A stretch of DNA of 46,517 nt. Origin: Levilactobacillus tongjiangensis. Its GTDB lineage: Bacteria > Bacillota > Bacilli > Lactobacillales > Lactobacillaceae. The notes under the pieces were generated by a model. It did not search any database, was not told where the DNA came from, and saw only the letters and a program-made list of their open reading frames with translations. The stretch covers positions 1 through 46,517 of the forward strand of contig NZ_RHNY01000020.1 in the NCBI RefSeq assembly GCF_003946345.1, written 5' to 3'. This document shows, one piece after another, positions 18,071 to 26,561 of this stretch (position 1 is the first letter of the stretch; the number at the start of each line of letters is the position of its first letter). The position numbers and the translations under genes were made by a program.

Positions 18071-18188
18071 GTGGCCCCCATCAAAGGGCGAGGCTGATGA
18101 CCACTGTGGGGGACGGAGAAAGCCAAAGAACGGTCTTTCTCCTCGACTTGAGTTGTCATTGGTGCACCAAACTAGCACCACTGACAAC
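18071..18188 (-). other. Structured 5' leader or small RNA upstream of polA
   Basis: Three consecutive inverted repeats: 18152-18165 with 18175-18188 (13 of 14 pairs); GGAGAAAG/CTTTCTCC (18115-18122 with 18135-18142); and CCCCCA/TGGGGG (18075-18080 with 18107-18112), which competes or forms a pseudoknot with GTGG/CCAC (18071-18074 with 18101-18104). A possible promoter (TTGGAC 18217-18222, 17-base spacer, TGAAAT 18194-18199, minus strand) would start transcription at about the first base of the first hairpin. No protein frame of note. No terminator is seen before polA. Confidence 0.5.
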
Positions 18189-18340
18189 ATATTATTTCAC
18201 ACCTTCAAAGTCTATTGTCCAATACCGACACGTTACCTATCGCAGCCTAATTCCAGTCGTCACACTCGCTATTTTATACACGATCAATAGGCACTCCCCG
18301 CACCCATCCAACCGTAAGTATTGAAGGCGGTGAGGAAAAG

Positions 18341-18373
18341 AAAAAAGGAGCCGAGACAAGTGTCTCGACCCCT
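18341..18373 (-). terminator. Terminator of the BI-1 family gene
   Basis: On the minus strand AGGGGTCGAGACA pairs with GTCTCGGCTCCT around a short loop, followed by T6 (18341-18346), 16 bases after the gene. Confidence 0.9.
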
Positions 18374-18388
18374 TGAGGTACCGGACGG

Positions 18389-19093
18389 TTAATCGTTGTT
18401 GCCACCGAACATACCAAAGATTTGTAAGAGTTGTAAGAACAAGTTAACGAAGTCCAAGTACAGTTGCAAGGCTCCGTTAACAGCCAAGCCAGTGACAGAA
18501 ACTTGATCACCATACTTGAGATACATCTGTTGCATCCGCTGCGTATCAAACGCCGTCAAAACAGAGAAAATGATCACGGCAACGAACGAGAAAATCAACG
18601 TTAAGAAACTGTTCTGTAAGAACATGTTGATGACCATTGCGACAATCAGCCCAATTAATGCAGCTGTGGCCTGAGTCCCAAATTTACTGAGATCACGCTT
18701 CGTGAAGAGACCGATACCAGCCATGGTCACAAAGATGGCCGCCGCCGAAACGAATGCACTAGTCATGGCTTCCTTCGTAAAAATCAAGGAATACGTGGAC
18801 ACGACGGCCCCCGTCACGGCCGCATAAACGAAGAGTCCCACTAGAGCCACGGTTGGCCGTTTCATGGACTGTCCACTAATTACGAACGGTAGGATAAACC
18901 AAACAATGATTGGAATCCACAGGCTACCACCATGTAAGCTCTGCAAGAGAGTTACCTGAGTGGACATATAAAACGCCGTCACAGCGGAGACCAACACGGC
19001 CGCACCCATCCAACCAAACATCTTGGTTAAAAAGCTATTGAGGCCGACCTCGGTGTTGACCGTCGTACGGGGTTGCTGATCAAAGTTGTTCAT
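18389..19093 (-). CDS. Bax inhibitor-1/YccA family membrane protein
   Basis: 234 residues with about seven hydrophobic segments, the BI-1 (UPF0005) architecture. In B. subtilis the relative YetJ is a pH-sensitive calcium leak channel; the function here is inferred only from family. An acidic residue in a late helix (VLTAFDTQRMQQMY) and the C-terminal ALQLYLDFVNLFLQLLQ match the family signature. Start ATG 19093 has AAGGAG 7 bases upstream; an earlier in-frame codon lacks a site. A promoter is at 19167-19194 and a terminator at 18341-18373, so it is monocistronic. Confidence 0.9.
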   Translation of the reverse strand: MNNFDQQPRTTVNTEVGLNSFLTKMFGWMGAAVLVSAVTAFYMSTQVTLLQSLHGGSLWIPIIVWFILPFVISGQSMKRPTVALVGLFVYAAVTGAVVSTYSLIFTKEAMTSAFVSAAAIFVTMAGIGLFTKRDLSKFGTQATAALIGLIVAMVINMFLQNSFLTLIFSFVAVIIFSVLTAFDTQRMQQMYLKYGDQVSVTGLAVNGALQLYLDFVNLFLQLLQIFGMFGGNND

Positions 19094-19166
19094 TGAAACG
19101 CTCCTTCTTTCAATCAATTCCCGACTTAGTCGCCACTAAAATCACAATCAGTTTCGGGGTTATTAG

Positions 19167-19194
19167 AGTATATTCTAACAAAACTAATCGTAAA
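19167..19194 (-). promoter_or_regulatory. Promoter of the BI-1 family gene
   Basis: TTTACG (19189-19194), 16-base spacer, TATACT (19167-19172) on the minus strand, about 75 bases upstream of the ATG. Confidence 0.7.
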
Positions 19195-19258
19195 CACAAG
19201 TAATCAGTCGTCCTACCATTAACTTTACCCTAATACCTTAGATTAACAGAAGCTAACT

Positions 19259-19984
19259 CTACTTACCGGCACCACCTTCATTATCGGCTTCTCCACTGGC
19301 CCAGACCTTGTTCGCATAGACGGCGTTGAATAGCAGCGCCAGTTGTAAAGCTACCTGAGAAAGACTCGCCCCTATCGTACCGACCTGAGCGGTTCCCATC
19401 AAGGCTTGACTGGTCAAAGCTCCCCAGTAGATGACGTTGGCAATATTAACAACGATCCACAGTGACCAGTTTTCTTTGAACTTCAGAATGTATAACAATT
19501 GCGCAATCAAGCTAACTACAAAATTAATGGAATCGAAATATGGTAATTGACCGTGTAACAACGATAGGACTACCCATCCCACTAACCAAGCGGCAAATGC
19601 GCCGGCAAATATCCAGCGCTTCGTGGTCGGCTTAAACGAGCGAGTTGCCTCGTCTTGCCCCCACATGATCCACCCAATTGGCTGGGAAATCACGTAAATA
19701 ATATCCATGGCAAATGACCCATACGCGTGACTGATCCAAGCGATGTAGGTCATGGCGAGACACTGGACTAATCCAAAAATAAAGGAAATTTTACGTCCCT
19801 TCATCCCGTAAACCAGACACAATACCCCTGCAACACCTGAAACCATCCCAATAATGCTGTCAGGTGCGATGAAATATACCATAATTTGTAAGAGAATCAG
19901 GACAATTACGTAACCAATCTCAAACTTCTTCCAATTCGTAAACAGTTGGTTTTTCAGCCAACTACCTTCTGTCTTTGTTTCCAA
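19259..19984 (-). CDS. pnuC: PnuC-family nicotinamide riboside/vitamin transporter
   Basis: 241 residues with seven or more hydrophobic segments. SPDSIIGMVSGVAGVLCLVYGMKGR-type and QPIGWIMWG segments are typical of PnuC, which imports nicotinamide riboside by facilitated diffusion coupled to phosphorylation inside. The start I favour is TTG at 19984, behind GGGGG; an alternative TTG at 20044 sits at the predicted transcription start and has no ribosome site. Promoter at 20050-20077. Substrate (nicotinamide riboside versus a related vitamin) is not proven, but NadD elsewhere in the window uses the same pathway. Confidence 0.88.
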   Translation of the reverse strand: METKTEGSWLKNQLFTNWKKFEIGYVIVLILLQIMVYFIAPDSIIGMVSGVAGVLCLVYGMKGRKISFIFGLVQCLAMTYIAWISHAYGSFAMDIIYVISQPIGWIMWGQDEATRSFKPTTKRWIFAGAFAAWLVGWVVLSLLHGQLPYFDSINFVVSLIAQLLYILKFKENWSLWIVVNIANVIYWGALTSQALMGTAQVGTIGASLSQVALQLALLFNAVYANKVWASGEADNEGGAGK

Positions 19985-20049
19985 GTTTAAACGCCCCCAA
20001 ATATGTAATAAGCCTAAGCATACAACTCCGCTAAAGAAAGGCAATTCTT

Positions 20050-20077
20050 ATCATACTAATTGAATCAGGACGTTCAA
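20050..20077 (-). promoter_or_regulatory. pnuC promoter
   Basis: TTGAAC (20072-20077), 16-base spacer, TATGAT (20050-20055) on the minus strand, directly behind the murC terminator. Predicted transcription start near 20043 leaves a ~59-base leader before the preferred pnuC start. Confidence 0.75.
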
Positions 20078-20078
20078 T

Positions 20079-20120
20079 ACAAAAACGCCGAACAACTAAT
20101 TCGACTAGTTGTCCGGCGTT
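20079..20120 (-). terminator. murC terminator
   Basis: A 14-15 bp stem on the minus strand, AACGCCGGACAACTA with TAGTTGTTCGGCGTT, is followed by T5, just after the murC stop. Confidence 0.92.
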
Positions 20121-20126
20121 CTAACT

Positions 20127-21458
20127 TTAGTTATCTTTTAAGGATAAGTGACTCAGTAGTTCTTCATAAGACCGTTCGTACTTTTGTACGTCACCGGCAC
20201 CCATGAAGACCACAACGGCATCATGAAAATCCAGTAATGGCGACATATTGTCCACCGTTAGGATTTCGCCACCCTTAGCAATCTTTTGCGCAAGGTTCTT
20301 ACTTGAAACCGCCCCTTGGGTTTCACGAGCCGAGCTGAAGATGTTGGTCAAGAAGACCTTGTCTGCCAGATTCAGGCTCTTAGCAAAATCGTCCATCAAG
20401 GCAATGGTCCGACTGAAAGTATGTGGCTGGAAGACCGCAATTATCTCCTTATCCGGATACTTTTGCCGAGCAGCATCCAACGTGGCTTTGATTTCAGAAG
20501 GATGGTGCGCATAGTCATCGATGATGGTCATGTCAGCCACTTTCCGTTCAGTGAACCGACGCTTGACGCCCTTGAAATCCAAGAGTTCGCGCTTGATTTC
20601 ATTCATGTCGACTTTTTCAAAATAAGCCACGGCGATAACGGCCAAACTGTTCAGCACGTTGTGTTCACCATACAAATGAATTTCAAAGTTACCTAAAGAT
20701 TCATCCCCGTGCATCACGTCAAACGATGAACCAGTGGTTGAACGTTTGACATTAACAGCTTGGAAGTCATCTCGTTCGCTAGTCCCGTAGTAATATACGG
20801 GGACATCCGTCTTGATTTTCCGCAACTCAGGGTCATCCCCCCAAGCGAAAATACCCTTTTTAACCTGCTTGGACCACGTCTCAAACGCGTTGAAGACATC
20901 ATCGATCCCGGTGTAGTAATCAGGATGATCAAAGTCAATGTTGGTCATGATAGCGTAATCTGGCTTAGTGGCCAGGAAGTGGCGCCGGTATTCATCTGCT
21001 TCGTAGACGAAGAAACGGGCGTTAGGGGTTCCCTTACCACTTCCATCCCCAATCAAATAGGAAGTTGGGGCGATACCACCCAACACGTGGGCCAGCAATC
21101 CAGTAGTACTGGTCTTTCCGTGAGCGCCAGCAACACCAATACTGGTGTAACCTTCGATCAAGTGGCCTAAGAATTCATGATACCGGTAGACGGGTAATCC
21201 CATCTCCCGAGCCTTTTTAATTTCAGGATGATCATCCGTAAAGGAGTTCCCCGCAATGACGGTGAGCCCTTCGTGAATATTGGCTTCATCAAACGCCATT
21301 ACGTCGATGCCGGCCTGTTCCAGCCCACGTTGTGTAAACGTGTACTGGGTGATATCTGAGCCTTGTACTTTAAAACCCTTATCATGCAAAATCAGAGCGA
21401 GTGCACTCATCCCTGATCCTTTAATTCCTACGAAGTGGTAAACCGTTGCGTTGTCCAT
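20127..21458 (-). CDS. murC: UDP-N-acetylmuramate--L-alanine ligase
   Basis: 443 residues. Adds L-alanine to UDP-MurNAc, the first step of the peptidoglycan stem peptide. Rossmann start [14 protein letters not shown] (8-21), ATP-binding [12 protein letters not shown] (about 108-119), the EADEYRRHF and [10 protein letters not shown] segments and the C-terminal [10 protein letters not shown] motif are all present. Start ATG has GAGG 8 bases upstream. It follows the sftA-like gene on the same strand, an arrangement also found in B. subtilis (ytpS/sftA-murC). Confidence 0.96.
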   Translation of the reverse strand: MDNATVYHFVGIKGSGMSALALILHDKGFKVQGSDITQYTFTQRGLEQAGIDVMAFDEANIHEGLTVIAGNSFTDDHPEIKKAREMGLPVYRYHEFLGHLIEGYTSIGVAGAHGKTSTTGLLAHVLGGIAPTSYLIGDGSGKGTPNARFFVYEADEYRRHFLATKPDYAIMTNIDFDHPDYYTGIDDVFNAFETWSKQVKKGIFAWGDDPELRKIKTDVPVYYYGTSERDDFQAVNVKRSTTGSSFDVMHGDESLGNFEIHLYGEHNVLNSLAVIAVAYFEKVDMNEIKRELLDFKGVKRRFTERKVADMTIIDDYAHHPSEIKATLDAARQKYPDKEIIAVFQPHTFSRTIALMDDFAKSLNLADKVFLTNIFSSARETQGAVSSKNLAQKIAKGGEILTVDNMSPLLDFHDAVVVFMGAGDVQKYERSYEELLSHLSLKDN

Positions 21459-21597
21459 TAAATGATCCTCTTTTCTACTCAGTGAGGCTGAGGCGCAGTT
21501 TTCCCAGCCAGTCGAGTGATTACAATTCTTATTTTAGCATATCCCCTACCGCCGGAAAAGGATTCCTCAAGGATAGAGAACGTGGCTTAACAATGAC

Positions 21598-24519
21598 TTA
21601 ATGGGTGCCCCCCGCGTGAGGTTCAGGCAAATCCTTGTCTAAATCTTCAGGTGTTAAATAAACTTCCCGGGGTTTTGACCCGTGTTGTGGGGACACATAG
21701 TGGTGCTGTTCCAAATCATCGATCAGATTAGCCGCTCGGTTATAGCCAATGGAGAAGACCCGTTGCAACTTCGAGGTCGATACGGATTTTTCTTCCGCAA
21801 TGTAGGCTAAGACCTTCGGCAATAACTCGTCTTGGTTCTCTTCAGCCGTCTCCCGTTGTAGCAATCCCTTGGGTTCAAACGCGTAATGGGGTTGACCCTG
21901 TGTTCTGACATAGTCGGTAATGGCATCCACTTCTGATTCCACGAATGCTCCTTGCAACCGCATCGGTTGACTAGCGCCGTTGCCCAGGTACAGCATATCT
22001 CCACGACCCAGCAGATTTTCAGCCCCGGCCGTATCTAAGATAGTCCGTGAATCGATCTGACTTGAAACCATGAAGGCAATTCGCGTAGGAATGTTGTTCT
22101 TAATCGTTCCAGTCACGATATCAACACTTGGCCGTTGCGTGGCTACCAGCAAATGAATCCCGGCCGCCCGCGCCTTTTGCGTGATTCGCACAATATAATC
22201 CTGAACTTCACTAGCTGCCATCATCATCAAATCAGCTAATTCATCGATGATGATTACAATGTATGGCATCTTCAGCGCTGGTTCATCATTGGCATCCGCG
22301 CGGTCATTAAACTGTTCAATGTTTCGGACTCCTGCCGCAGCAAGCTTTTCGTAGCGTTGATCCATTTCAGTCACGACCCACTTCAAGGCCGCCGCAGCCG
22401 CCTTGGGGTCAGAAATAACTGGTGACAGCAAGTGAGGTAAGCCATCGTACGGCGCCATTTCAACGGCCTTAGGGTCGATCAAGAGCAACTTGACCTGAGC
22501 CGGCGTGGCTTTATACAAAATTGACAGCAGCAGTGAATTGATAAAGACACTCTTCCCAGAACCAGTGGCCCCGGCAATCAACCCGTGCGGCATCTTCCGC
22601 AGATCTGTGATCTGGGGCTTACCAAAGAGGTCGACCCCTAACGCCACGGTCAACGGCGATTCACTGTTCTTGAAGGCCGCGGAATTCAAAATTTCAGACA
22701 GCATGACTGGTCGCGACTTCAGATTAGGAATTTCAATACCGACCGTGGTCTTCCCAGGGATTGGTGCCTCAATTCGAATATCCTTCGCTGCCAGGGCCAG
22801 CTTCAAGTCATCATTTAAATTGGTAATCTTATTGACCTTGACTCCCAATGCCAAACTGATCTGGAACTGCGTGACGGTTGGACCGACCGTCCAATCAGTC
22901 ACGTGGGCGTCCACGTGGAAAGCACTCAACGTGGCGTCCAGAACCTCAGCTTGGTGTTCGATCCACTCATCTAAAGCAGCTTCATCAGGCACTACGGGCT
23001 TAGGCAAGAGTGCCACGTCAGGGAAATGGTAGCCCCGCGTCGTGTCCAGAGGTTTCTCCTCAGACGTAGCGGTAACTTCTGGGCGATCAAAGAGTGCCAA
23101 ACTCCGTTGATCATTACCTTCCTCTTGCATGATATCGCCCAGTGAGTGGCCCAGGCCGCGGGCAGGTTTAGCCTTAGCCACCTTGGGTGCTGGCCTTACA
23201 GGTTCAGGCCGCTTATCCGCAGGTAAACCAACTTGATCGGACGCATCCATCGAAGCTACGGATTCAGACGTATCCGTTTGATCATCCATAGCGCGGTTCA
23301 GCAATTCTTGGACCTCCGCCGGTTGAGCCGATGCGTCTTCGGCTGGTTTGTGGTCGGCATTGGTGTTTCCTTCGACATCAGCTTCAGTGTTATCCTCATC
23401 GTTAACTACCGGTTCAGTCTCTACTAAGTCAGAATTCTGATCATCAGTAGGGGCTTCTGGGGCTTCTGGGGCTTCTGGGGCTTCTGGGGCTTCTGGGGCT
23501 TCTGGGGCTTCTGGGGCTTCTGGGGCTTCTGGGGCTTCTGGGGCTTCTGGGGCTTCTGGGGCTTCTGAGTCACTCATTTCGGTCTCTGAAGCCGTTTCAG
23601 GGCTCTCCCCTACCCTAACTTGCTTGTCGTCGACTGACGTTCCCACAGGCAAATAAGCGGCCTGCCGAGGGTCAACCGTCTCGTTCTTAGTCGCTGTTGA
23701 TTCAGCCTTCAATGGGTGCTCGTCCTGAGCTGAATCTTCTTCAGATAAAACTTCTTCGACGTCTCCAATGGTGGGACCTTCCGGCTCGCGATTTTCTTCG
23801 TTAGCTTCACTATCTTCTGACACTGACGGCTGACTCACAGTATCTGACGTGGCTGCTTGATCAGCAATGGCCGATACGTCGTCACTTGCGTCATCTGCCT
23901 GAACGGGTTCCTTAGCTGCGTACTGTGGATAGAACACGACAGTTGGAGCAGCTGGTGTCGAAGTCTGATCCTCTTCCGGCACAGTTTCCGGCTGGTCAGC
24001 TACCGTCGCTGGCACTGACTGTGTGTCCGTCACCGTCAAGGTCCCCGGCGTGGTCACGGCCATCTCTCCTGGCTGACCAATCAGGAAGAAACTGTCAGCG
24101 GGCTTTTGGAGCTGCGCCACTAAGCGCTGGTAACGTTGTCGGGTCTTCGAAACCGACCGCTGTCGGTGCAATTGCTTAGGAATCGGGGTAATTTGAAAAG
24201 GCCGATAGCTGGCACTGCCAGCAACTGGTTCCTTTTGGGCTTCTACAGGTTCAGCCGGCTTGCTAACGGTCGTTCGACTGGGCCGTTGGTCACGAACTTC
24301 TGATTGTCCTTTGGTGACTGATTGCTTAGGTGTCACGACCGGTTGGATTGCTGCCTGTCGTTTCAGTTCCCGTTCCTTTCTGATGCGCAGGCGTTCATTG
24401 CGTTGCTCGCGTTGTTTGACCAGCCGTTCTGCACGTTGGTCCATTGTATCTTCTAACTGTTCCGGGGTCGGTTCCACCGGAAACTTCCGGAAAAAGGCCG
24501 GTCCGTCATAGTGCTCCAT
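21598..24519 (-). CDS. sftA: FtsK/SpoIIIE-type DNA translocase, SftA-like
   Basis: 973 residues. Pumps chromosome ends across the division site. There are no N-terminal membrane segments, so it resembles soluble SftA rather than SpoIIIE. The N-terminal ~500 residues are a charged, low-complexity linker (RxxR-rich start, then acidic) with 13 tandem EAP units (residues 319-357). The alpha-beta motor follows with Walker A GATGSGKSVFINS (about 645-660) and Walker B IVIIIDELADLMM. The C-terminal gamma winged helix (KVLAYIAEEKSVSTSKLQR) reads chromosome orientation motifs. ATG 24519 has AAGGAGG 9 bases upstream. Confidence 0.9.
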   Translation of the reverse strand: MEHYDGPAFFRKFPVEPTPEQLEDTMDQRAERLVKQREQRNERLRIRKERELKRQAAIQPVVTPKQSVTKGQSEVRDQRPSRTTVSKPAEPVEAQKEPVAGSASYRPFQITPIPKQLHRQRSVSKTRQRYQRLVAQLQKPADSFFLIGQPGEMAVTTPGTLTVTDTQSVPATVADQPETVPEEDQTSTPAAPTVVFYPQYAAKEPVQADDASDDVSAIADQAATSDTVSQPSVSEDSEANEENREPEGPTIGDVEEVLSEEDSAQDEHPLKAESTATKNETVDPRQAAYLPVGTSVDDKQVRVGESPETASETEMSDSEAPEAPEAPEAPEAPEAPEAPEAPEAPEAPEAPEAPEAPTDDQNSDLVETEPVVNDEDNTEADVEGNTNADHKPAEDASAQPAEVQELLNRAMDDQTDTSESVASMDASDQVGLPADKRPEPVRPAPKVAKAKPARGLGHSLGDIMQEEGNDQRSLALFDRPEVTATSEEKPLDTTRGYHFPDVALLPKPVVPDEAALDEWIEHQAEVLDATLSAFHVDAHVTDWTVGPTVTQFQISLALGVKVNKITNLNDDLKLALAAKDIRIEAPIPGKTTVGIEIPNLKSRPVMLSEILNSAAFKNSESPLTVALGVDLFGKPQITDLRKMPHGLIAGATGSGKSVFINSLLLSILYKATPAQVKLLLIDPKAVEMAPYDGLPHLLSPVISDPKAAAAALKWVVTEMDQRYEKLAAAGVRNIEQFNDRADANDEPALKMPYIVIIIDELADLMMMAASEVQDYIVRITQKARAAGIHLLVATQRPSVDIVTGTIKNNIPTRIAFMVSSQIDSRTILDTAGAENLLGRGDMLYLGNGASQPMRLQGAFVESEVDAITDYVRTQGQPHYAFEPKGLLQRETAEENQDELLPKVLAYIAEEKSVSTSKLQRVFSIGYNRAANLIDDLEQHHYVSPQHGSKPREVYLTPEDLDKDLPEPHAGGTH
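23449..23565 (-). repeat. 13 tandem 9-bp units encoding Glu-Ala-Pro
   Basis: The plus strand repeats GGGGCTTCT 13 times with no sequence change in the core, encoding (EAP)13 in the linker of the DNA translocase; only the last codon for proline differs. Identical codons in all units point to recent slippage rather than selected composition, so copy number is likely to vary between strains. Confidence 0.97.
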
Positions 24520-24697
24520 GTGTTTCTTCCTCCTTGACGAGCGTACTCGTCGATTTTCATGGTGTGGGAGGAGACGCCGCCGTTCGACGGCCACTTTACT
24601 CATTCCCCAAGTGTTTTTATGTCTAGCCACGGGGGCTAGTTTATATTTTAAATTATTGGCTATTAATCTCTTGATAGTCAGTCTAGTCTATTGTACA

Positions 24698-24734
24698 CAA
24701 AAAAGCGGGCTGACGACAAGGTCAGACCCGCTTT
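24698..24734 (-). terminator. ytpR terminator
   Basis: On the minus strand AAAGCGGGTCTGAC pairs with GTCAGCCCGCTTT, followed by T6, about 10 bases after the ytpR stop and ahead of the translocase gene. Confidence 0.92.
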
Positions 24735-24744
24735 GTAATATTTC

Positions 24745-25383
24745 TTAACCATTAAAAATGGATTGACCACGTTCAAAATCAAACGCGTCACCAACTTCAT
24801 AATCATCGGGCAAAATCAAGGCACCTGGGCGTTGTGGCGCATTTGCTAGGCCCAATTCACGGCCTGAACAAATCATCCCATCACTCTTGACCCCGCGTAA
24901 TTCACCGGGCCAAATAATGAGTCCACTAGGCATCATTGCCCCAACTTTTGCAACAACGACCTTAATATCGGCCTGCATGTTAGGTGAACCACTAACGATT
25001 TGGACGGATTGGTCATTATCAACCACAGTCTCCGTCACCAACAGGTGATCGGAGTCTGGGTGTGGCGTTGCCGTCTTAACATACCCAACGACGAACCGAG
25101 AACTCGTTTCAGCTTCCAATTCACCGGCAAAACCGGCATCCTCGAGAGCGGTGTTTAAAGCCGCCACGTCGTCCTCAGTCAGGTGTACCTGACCAGCACC
25201 CGTAATGTCCGGTAAAATGCTGGAGACGGCCAGAAAATTGTATCCTAGGGTCTTCTCAGTATCTGGGTCGTAGATCCGCGCAATATTTTCACGAACGGTG
25301 TGTGCCTGCTTGGGGGTATCTTGGGCAACGATAACAATCAATGCATCCCCTAATTCTTGGGGATTGTAACTAGCAATTAACAT
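24745..25383 (-). CDS. ytpR: YtpR family tRNA-binding protein
   Basis: 212 residues. An N-terminal DUF4479 domain (1-~90) is followed by an EMAP/Csaa-like tRNA-binding OB fold (about 95-205): VGYVKTATPHPDSDHLLVTE, IVSGSPNM and GVKSDGMICSGRELGL are typical. It resembles the N-terminal extension of PheT but stands alone. The role is unknown; tRNA binding is inferred from the fold. Start ATG 25383 has AAAGG 8 bases upstream. It lies next to a thioredoxin-like gene, as ytpR-ytpP in Bacillus. Confidence 0.92.
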   Translation of the reverse strand: MLIASYNPQELGDALIVIVAQDTPKQAHTVRENIARIYDPDTEKTLGYNFLAVSSILPDITGAGQVHLTEDDVAALNTALEDAGFAGELEAETSSRFVVGYVKTATPHPDSDHLLVTETVVDNDQSVQIVSGSPNMQADIKVVVAKVGAMMPSGLIIWPGELRGVKSDGMICSGRELGLANAPQRPGALILPDDYEVGDAFDFERGQSIFNG

Positions 25384-25410
25384 GTCTGAATCCTTTCCAA
25401 CGGGGTTATA

Positions 25411-25740
25411 TTAAGCGTTGGTCGCTAAAGAATTGATAAATTCTTCAACCTCTGCTTTTGTCTTACGATCTTTGTTTACTAACCGACCGATTTCTTGACC
25501 ATCGGCGTAAGCAATGAAACTAGGAATGCCGAATACGTTAAGTTCAGCGGCTAAGTCGATGTTTTCGTCACGATCGACAGCAATAAACTTAAAGTCGGAG
25601 AAATCCGCTTCGATCTCAGGCATAGCTGGCTTGATGAACGTGCAATCTGGGCACCAGGTTGCGGAGAAGAAAAGCATCGTTTTGCCATCCTTCACGACAT
25701 CTTTCAGTTCAGCGGCTGACATCTTGGGTAATTGTTCCAT
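25411..25740 (-). CDS. ytpP: Thioredoxin-like protein (YtpP family)
   Basis: 109 residues, thioredoxin fold. The active site is WCPDC (about residues 30-34) rather than WCGPC, followed by FIKPAMPEIEADF; the cis-proline segment FGIPSFIAYADG is present. Probably a cytosolic thiol oxidoreductase. Start ATG 25740 has GGAG 8 bases upstream and removes a spurious N-terminal extension. A TATAAT -10 box lies at 25784-25789. Adjacent to ytpR on the same strand with a 27-bp gap, so likely co-transcribed. Confidence 0.9.
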   Translation of the reverse strand: MEQLPKMSAAELKDVVKDGKTMLFFSATWCPDCTFIKPAMPEIEADFSDFKFIAVDRDENIDLAAELNVFGIPSFIAYADGQEIGRLVNKDRKTKAEVEEFINSLATNA

Positions 25741-25783
25741 GGTTAGCACTCCTTTATTAAAGAATAAAATTTTGACAAAGTCC

Positions 25784-25789
25784 ATTATA
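25784..25789 (-). promoter_or_regulatory. -10 box (extended) for ytpP-ytpR
   Basis: TGC-TATAAT on the minus strand, 44 bases before the ytpP start; the -35 is weak, consistent with an extended -10 promoter. Confidence 0.6.
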
Positions 25790-25851
25790 GCATGGATGAA
25801 AGAATTTACACGATTTTTGCCTTTTTACGGGAACTTCCCTCCAATCATTGG

Positions 25852-25857
25852 TATACT
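25852..25857 (+). promoter_or_regulatory. Extended -10 promoter for the PepSY-like gene
   Basis: TGG-TATACT on the plus strand, 61 bases upstream of the ATG at 25918, facing away from the ytpP promoter. Confidence 0.6.
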
Positions 25858-25917
25858 GAGGGCAGAAGTGATGGGGTTGATGCCCAACTGAAACAACTTG
25901 CTTAGGAGGCGGTAGTT

Positions 25918-26244
25918 ATGGCTGCAAAAAATGGACAATTATATCAACTAAGTCTCACCGGCGTACTCGGTGGGTTAATGGGCATTTTCATCACGCGATT
26001 CTTCGGTAGCGCGTCTCGCTTAGATCCAGATATCATTCTGAATCAGGTCAAGCACCAATTCCGGCAAGAATCGCCGATTGAGGGTGCCTGGATCGAAAAA
26101 CGAGCGGTTCCCTTCCAAAAATATGCAGTCAAAGCGCGTGTCTACTATGGTGGCATCACGCGCTACGAAGACGACCAACTGGTTCAATACCAGTTCATCG
26201 CCGACGCCGCAACCGGGAGCGTTCTGGACATTCACCGGCTTTAA
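25918..26244 (+). CDS. Small membrane-anchored PepSY-like protein
   Basis: 108 residues. A hydrophobic segment near the N-terminus (LTGVLGGLMGIFITRFF, residues 13-29) would anchor it with the rest outside. The remainder (DIILNQVKHQF ... YVVK-type beta pattern, YQFIADAATGSVLDIHRL) resembles a single PepSY/COG5584 predicted small secreted domain. Function unknown; PepSY domains are often linked to protease regulation. ATG has AGGAGG 8 bases upstream, and a terminator follows at 26273-26300, so it is monocistronic. Confidence 0.8.
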   Translation: MAAKNGQLYQLSLTGVLGGLMGIFITRFFGSASRLDPDIILNQVKHQFRQESPIEGAWIEKRAVPFQKYAVKARVYYGGITRYEDDQLVQYQFIADAATGSVLDIHRL

Positions 26245-26272
26245 TCGTGCATTCGCAATCATATAAACTCGG

Positions 26273-26300
26273 AACACCAGTTGTGGCTGGTGTTTTTTTT
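26273..26300 (+). terminator. Terminator of the PepSY-like gene
   Basis: AACACCAG (26273-26280), 6-base loop, CTGGTGTT (26287-26294), then a T run. Confidence 0.93.
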
Positions 26301-26319
26301 GTGTCGTCAAGTTCAGCTT

Positions 26320-26445
26320 CACCAGCCACCTGCGGCCTGAGAAGCGGTTCTTCGGCTCGGTTTGAAGCCTGGAAAAACCGCCAGTCTTCAAACACGTCCC
26401 ACGCTGTAAGCCGAAAATCGGCTAACACCGTCGACACAGCTGGCT
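26320..26445. repeat. Multi-hairpin intergenic element, copy A
   Basis: Contains a 13-bp stem-loop GTTTGAAGCCTGG / CCAGTCTTCAAAC (26360-26372 with 26381-26393, one mismatch) and a second hairpin (26406-26426, AGCCGA/TCGGCT), enclosed by short outer pairs CCAGC/GCTGG (26322-26326 with 26439-26443). No coding frame. It resembles the elements at 26562-26700 and 35469-35602 in layout. Neither strand can be assigned. Confidence 0.5.
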
Positions 26446-26561
26446 CCACCTCTGACCACCTCCGGTTAAACGGGTTCTTGGAAACTAAGCTAGCTTAAGT
26501 GTTTGAATGACATCACTTGCTCAGTACTTTTAGCGCGCCACTAGGTAGCCGAGAGTGAGTC

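Noticed and set aside
18097-18324. 75-codon plus-strand frame between polA and the BI-1 gene
   Set aside because: No ribosome site, no recognisable protein pattern; spans the hairpins of the proposed leader.
22505-23032. 175-codon plus-strand frame inside the translocase gene
   Set aside because: Antisense shadow produced by codon bias of the real gene on the minus strand.
23449-23565. Short tandem array that might suggest CRISPR
   Set aside because: Units are 9 bp, contiguous with no spacers, and in frame with a protein linker.
25743-25751. TTAGCACTC next to ytpP, half of a CIRCE operator
   Set aside because: The second half (GAGTGCTAA nine bases away) is absent.
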